A stretch of 16,296 nucleotides of DNA from Synergistaceae bacterium UBA5827. GTDB lineage: Bacteria; Synergistota; Synergistia; Synergistales; 79-D21. The stretch lies in contig DJHE01000017.1 in assembly GCA_002432945.1 (NCBI GenBank), positions 9,657 through 25,952 on the forward strand, in the 5' to 3' direction. The notes under the pieces are model-generated. The model was given only the letters and a program-made list of their open reading frames with translations. It was not told where the DNA came from and did no database searches. How positions within the stretch are numbered: position 1 is the stretch's first letter; every line of letters begins with the position of its first letter. The position numbers and the translations under genes were made by a program. Of this stretch, positions 15,852 to 16,296 are shown in pieces.

Positions 15852-16064
15852 TTGTCCGCCGTCAATCTGCAGGCTTTAATTGCCCTTGTCTGCTTCCTTC
15901 TTTGCCTCCTTATTGCAAGGGCAGTCATGAATATCCAGCGAGGGACATGGCCAGGCGGTCACATGTGGGTTCTTTACCTTCGAACCCTCCTGGGATTCCT
16001 CTTCGCCGCCGCCATTACTCTCGCTTTTTACTCCTTTGCCGGGATCGACATCCTCCATCGCTGA
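15852..16064 (+). CDS. Small two-helix membrane protein, function unknown
   Basis: I do not recognise this 70-residue protein. It starts at TTG 15852, supported by an excellent Shine-Dalgarno (GGGAGGTG at 15837-15844, 7 nt upstream). Two hydrophobic helices are visible: about 7-24 (LQALIALVCFLLCLLIAR) and about 42-62 (YLRTLLGFLFAAAITLAFYS). The loop between them carries three arginines (Arg23, Arg30, Arg44), so by the positive-inside rule the loop is cytoplasmic and both ends face out. No signal peptide, enzyme motif or metal-binding pattern is visible. It stands alone between a terminator and the next promoter, so its partner cannot be inferred from an operon. It might assist the protein encoded downstream, but that is speculation. 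Confidence 0.75.
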   Translation: MSAVNLQALIALVCFLLCLLIARAVMNIQRGTWPGGHMWVLYLRTLLGFLFAAAITLAFYSFAGIDILHR

Positions 16065-16071
16065 ATACTAG

Positions 16072-16089
16072 AAACGGAATATTCCGTTT
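16072..16089. promoter_or_regulatory. Perfect 18-bp palindrome, candidate operator
   Basis: AAACGGAATATTCCGTTT is identical to its reverse complement. It lies 7 nt after the stop of the small membrane gene and 19 nt before the -35 of the next promoter. As RNA it would make a 7-bp stem with a 4-nt loop but has no T tract after it, so a terminator is unlikely. Its centre would be about 63 nt before the predicted transcription start, a position used by class I activators. Confidence 0.45.
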
Positions 16090-16108
16090 ATTCCCAATTG
16101 CTGGAGGT

Positions 16109-16137
16109 TTGACCCCTTTAAAGGGAAATTCTATGAT
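16109..16137 (+). promoter_or_regulatory. Sigma70-type promoter of the right-edge gene
   Basis: TTGACC (16109-16114) and TATGAT (16132-16137) are separated by 17 nt, each a 5/6 match. Transcription should begin near 16144, giving a leader of about 52 nt that is T-rich at first. A 12-bp palindrome fills the first part of the spacer. Confidence 0.7.
16114..16125. promoter_or_regulatory. 12-bp palindrome inside the promoter spacer, candidate repressor site
   Basis: CCCTTTAAAGGG is a perfect palindrome touching the last base of the -35 and lying in the spacer of the promoter at 16109-16137. A protein bound here would block RNA polymerase. It matches no operator that I can name. Confidence 0.4.
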
Positions 16138-16195
16138 TCTTTTGTTTTTTCCTGCTATCCAATTCTGATTTCAGGAGCCGGAGGGGGCATATCCC

Positions 16196-16296
16196 ATGTC
16201 GGAGAGCAAGTCGGCGGAGTGCGCGGAGAGCAAGGTCGCGTACGAGAAGACGGTGGAGAAGTTCCTCCAGAAGTCACCGGAGAGGAAGAAGGCGTT
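16196..16296 (+). CDS. Start of an unidentified protein, 3'-truncated by the window edge
   Basis: An ATG at 16196 opens a frame that runs off the window; 33 codons are visible. GGAGGGGG (16180-16187) gives a Shine-Dalgarno about 8-10 nt upstream, and a good promoter precedes it. The peptide is highly charged and polar (begins MSESKSAECAESK, ends KSPERKKA), with no signal peptide or membrane segment, so it is probably cytosolic. Nearly every codon after the ATG ends in G or C (the TCA serine is the one exception), a stronger bias than in the preceding genes. The ERKKA ending faintly recalls the leader of some methylmalonyl-CoA mutase large subunits, but this is too short to assign. Confidence 0.6.
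   Translation, partial: MSESKSAECAESKVAYEKTVEKFLQKSPERKKA

Overview
The window is a compact, moderately GC-rich stretch of bacterial chromosome made almost entirely of housekeeping genes. It has no mobile elements, CRISPR arrays or rRNA that I can see. The gene order tig-clpP-clpX-lon-engB-valS-folC-pgeF, Gram-negative-looking content and a GnnA-like oxidoreductase suggest a member of the Synergistota or a similar diderm anaerobe. That assignment is inference from gene order and protein style, not proof.

Layout. Positions 2-895 hold the 3' part of an RluD-type pseudouridine synthase (+). It converges on, and overlaps by 38 nt, an NFACT/RqcH ribosome-rescue gene (858-2483, -). Divergent promoters at about 2509-2563 drive rqcH leftward and an eight-gene tRNA cluster rightward (2583-3355: Ala-CGC, Pro-TGG, Gly-TCC, Arg-TCT, His-GTG, Arg-TCG, Lys-CTT, Leu-TAG, all with encoded CCA). 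The cluster ends in a hairpin terminator at 3413-3457. A new promoter with an extended -10 then starts tig (TTG start, 3546) and clpP (to 5519), closed by a strong terminator at 5558-5592. clpX, lon, engB, valS, folC and pgeF follow with gaps of 0-3 nt or short overlaps. A Gfo/Idh/MocA oxidoreductase comes next, and a 13-bp perfect terminator stem (15760-15796) closes the run. A 70-residue two-helix membrane protein has its own promoter. The window ends in the first 33 codons of an unidentified gene preceded by a good sigma70-type promoter and two perfect palindromes.

Function. Most of the window concerns making and policing proteins. Trigger factor folds nascent chains. ClpXP and Lon degrade damaged or tagged ones. 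RqcH adds alanine tails to stalled chains, tails that ClpXP reads in Bacillus. EngB helps build the 50S subunit, RluD modifies 23S rRNA, and ValS and the tRNAs feed translation. FolC (folate glutamylation), PgeF (peptidoglycan precursor editing) and the oxidoreductase (possibly nucleotide-sugar metabolism) ride on the same run.

Most notable: rqcH next to a tRNA-Ala gene and close to clpXP; a trigger factor whose PPIase domain has lost its active-site motifs; and a two-palindrome promoter region at the right edge. I found no clear evidence of a wholly new multi-gene system.
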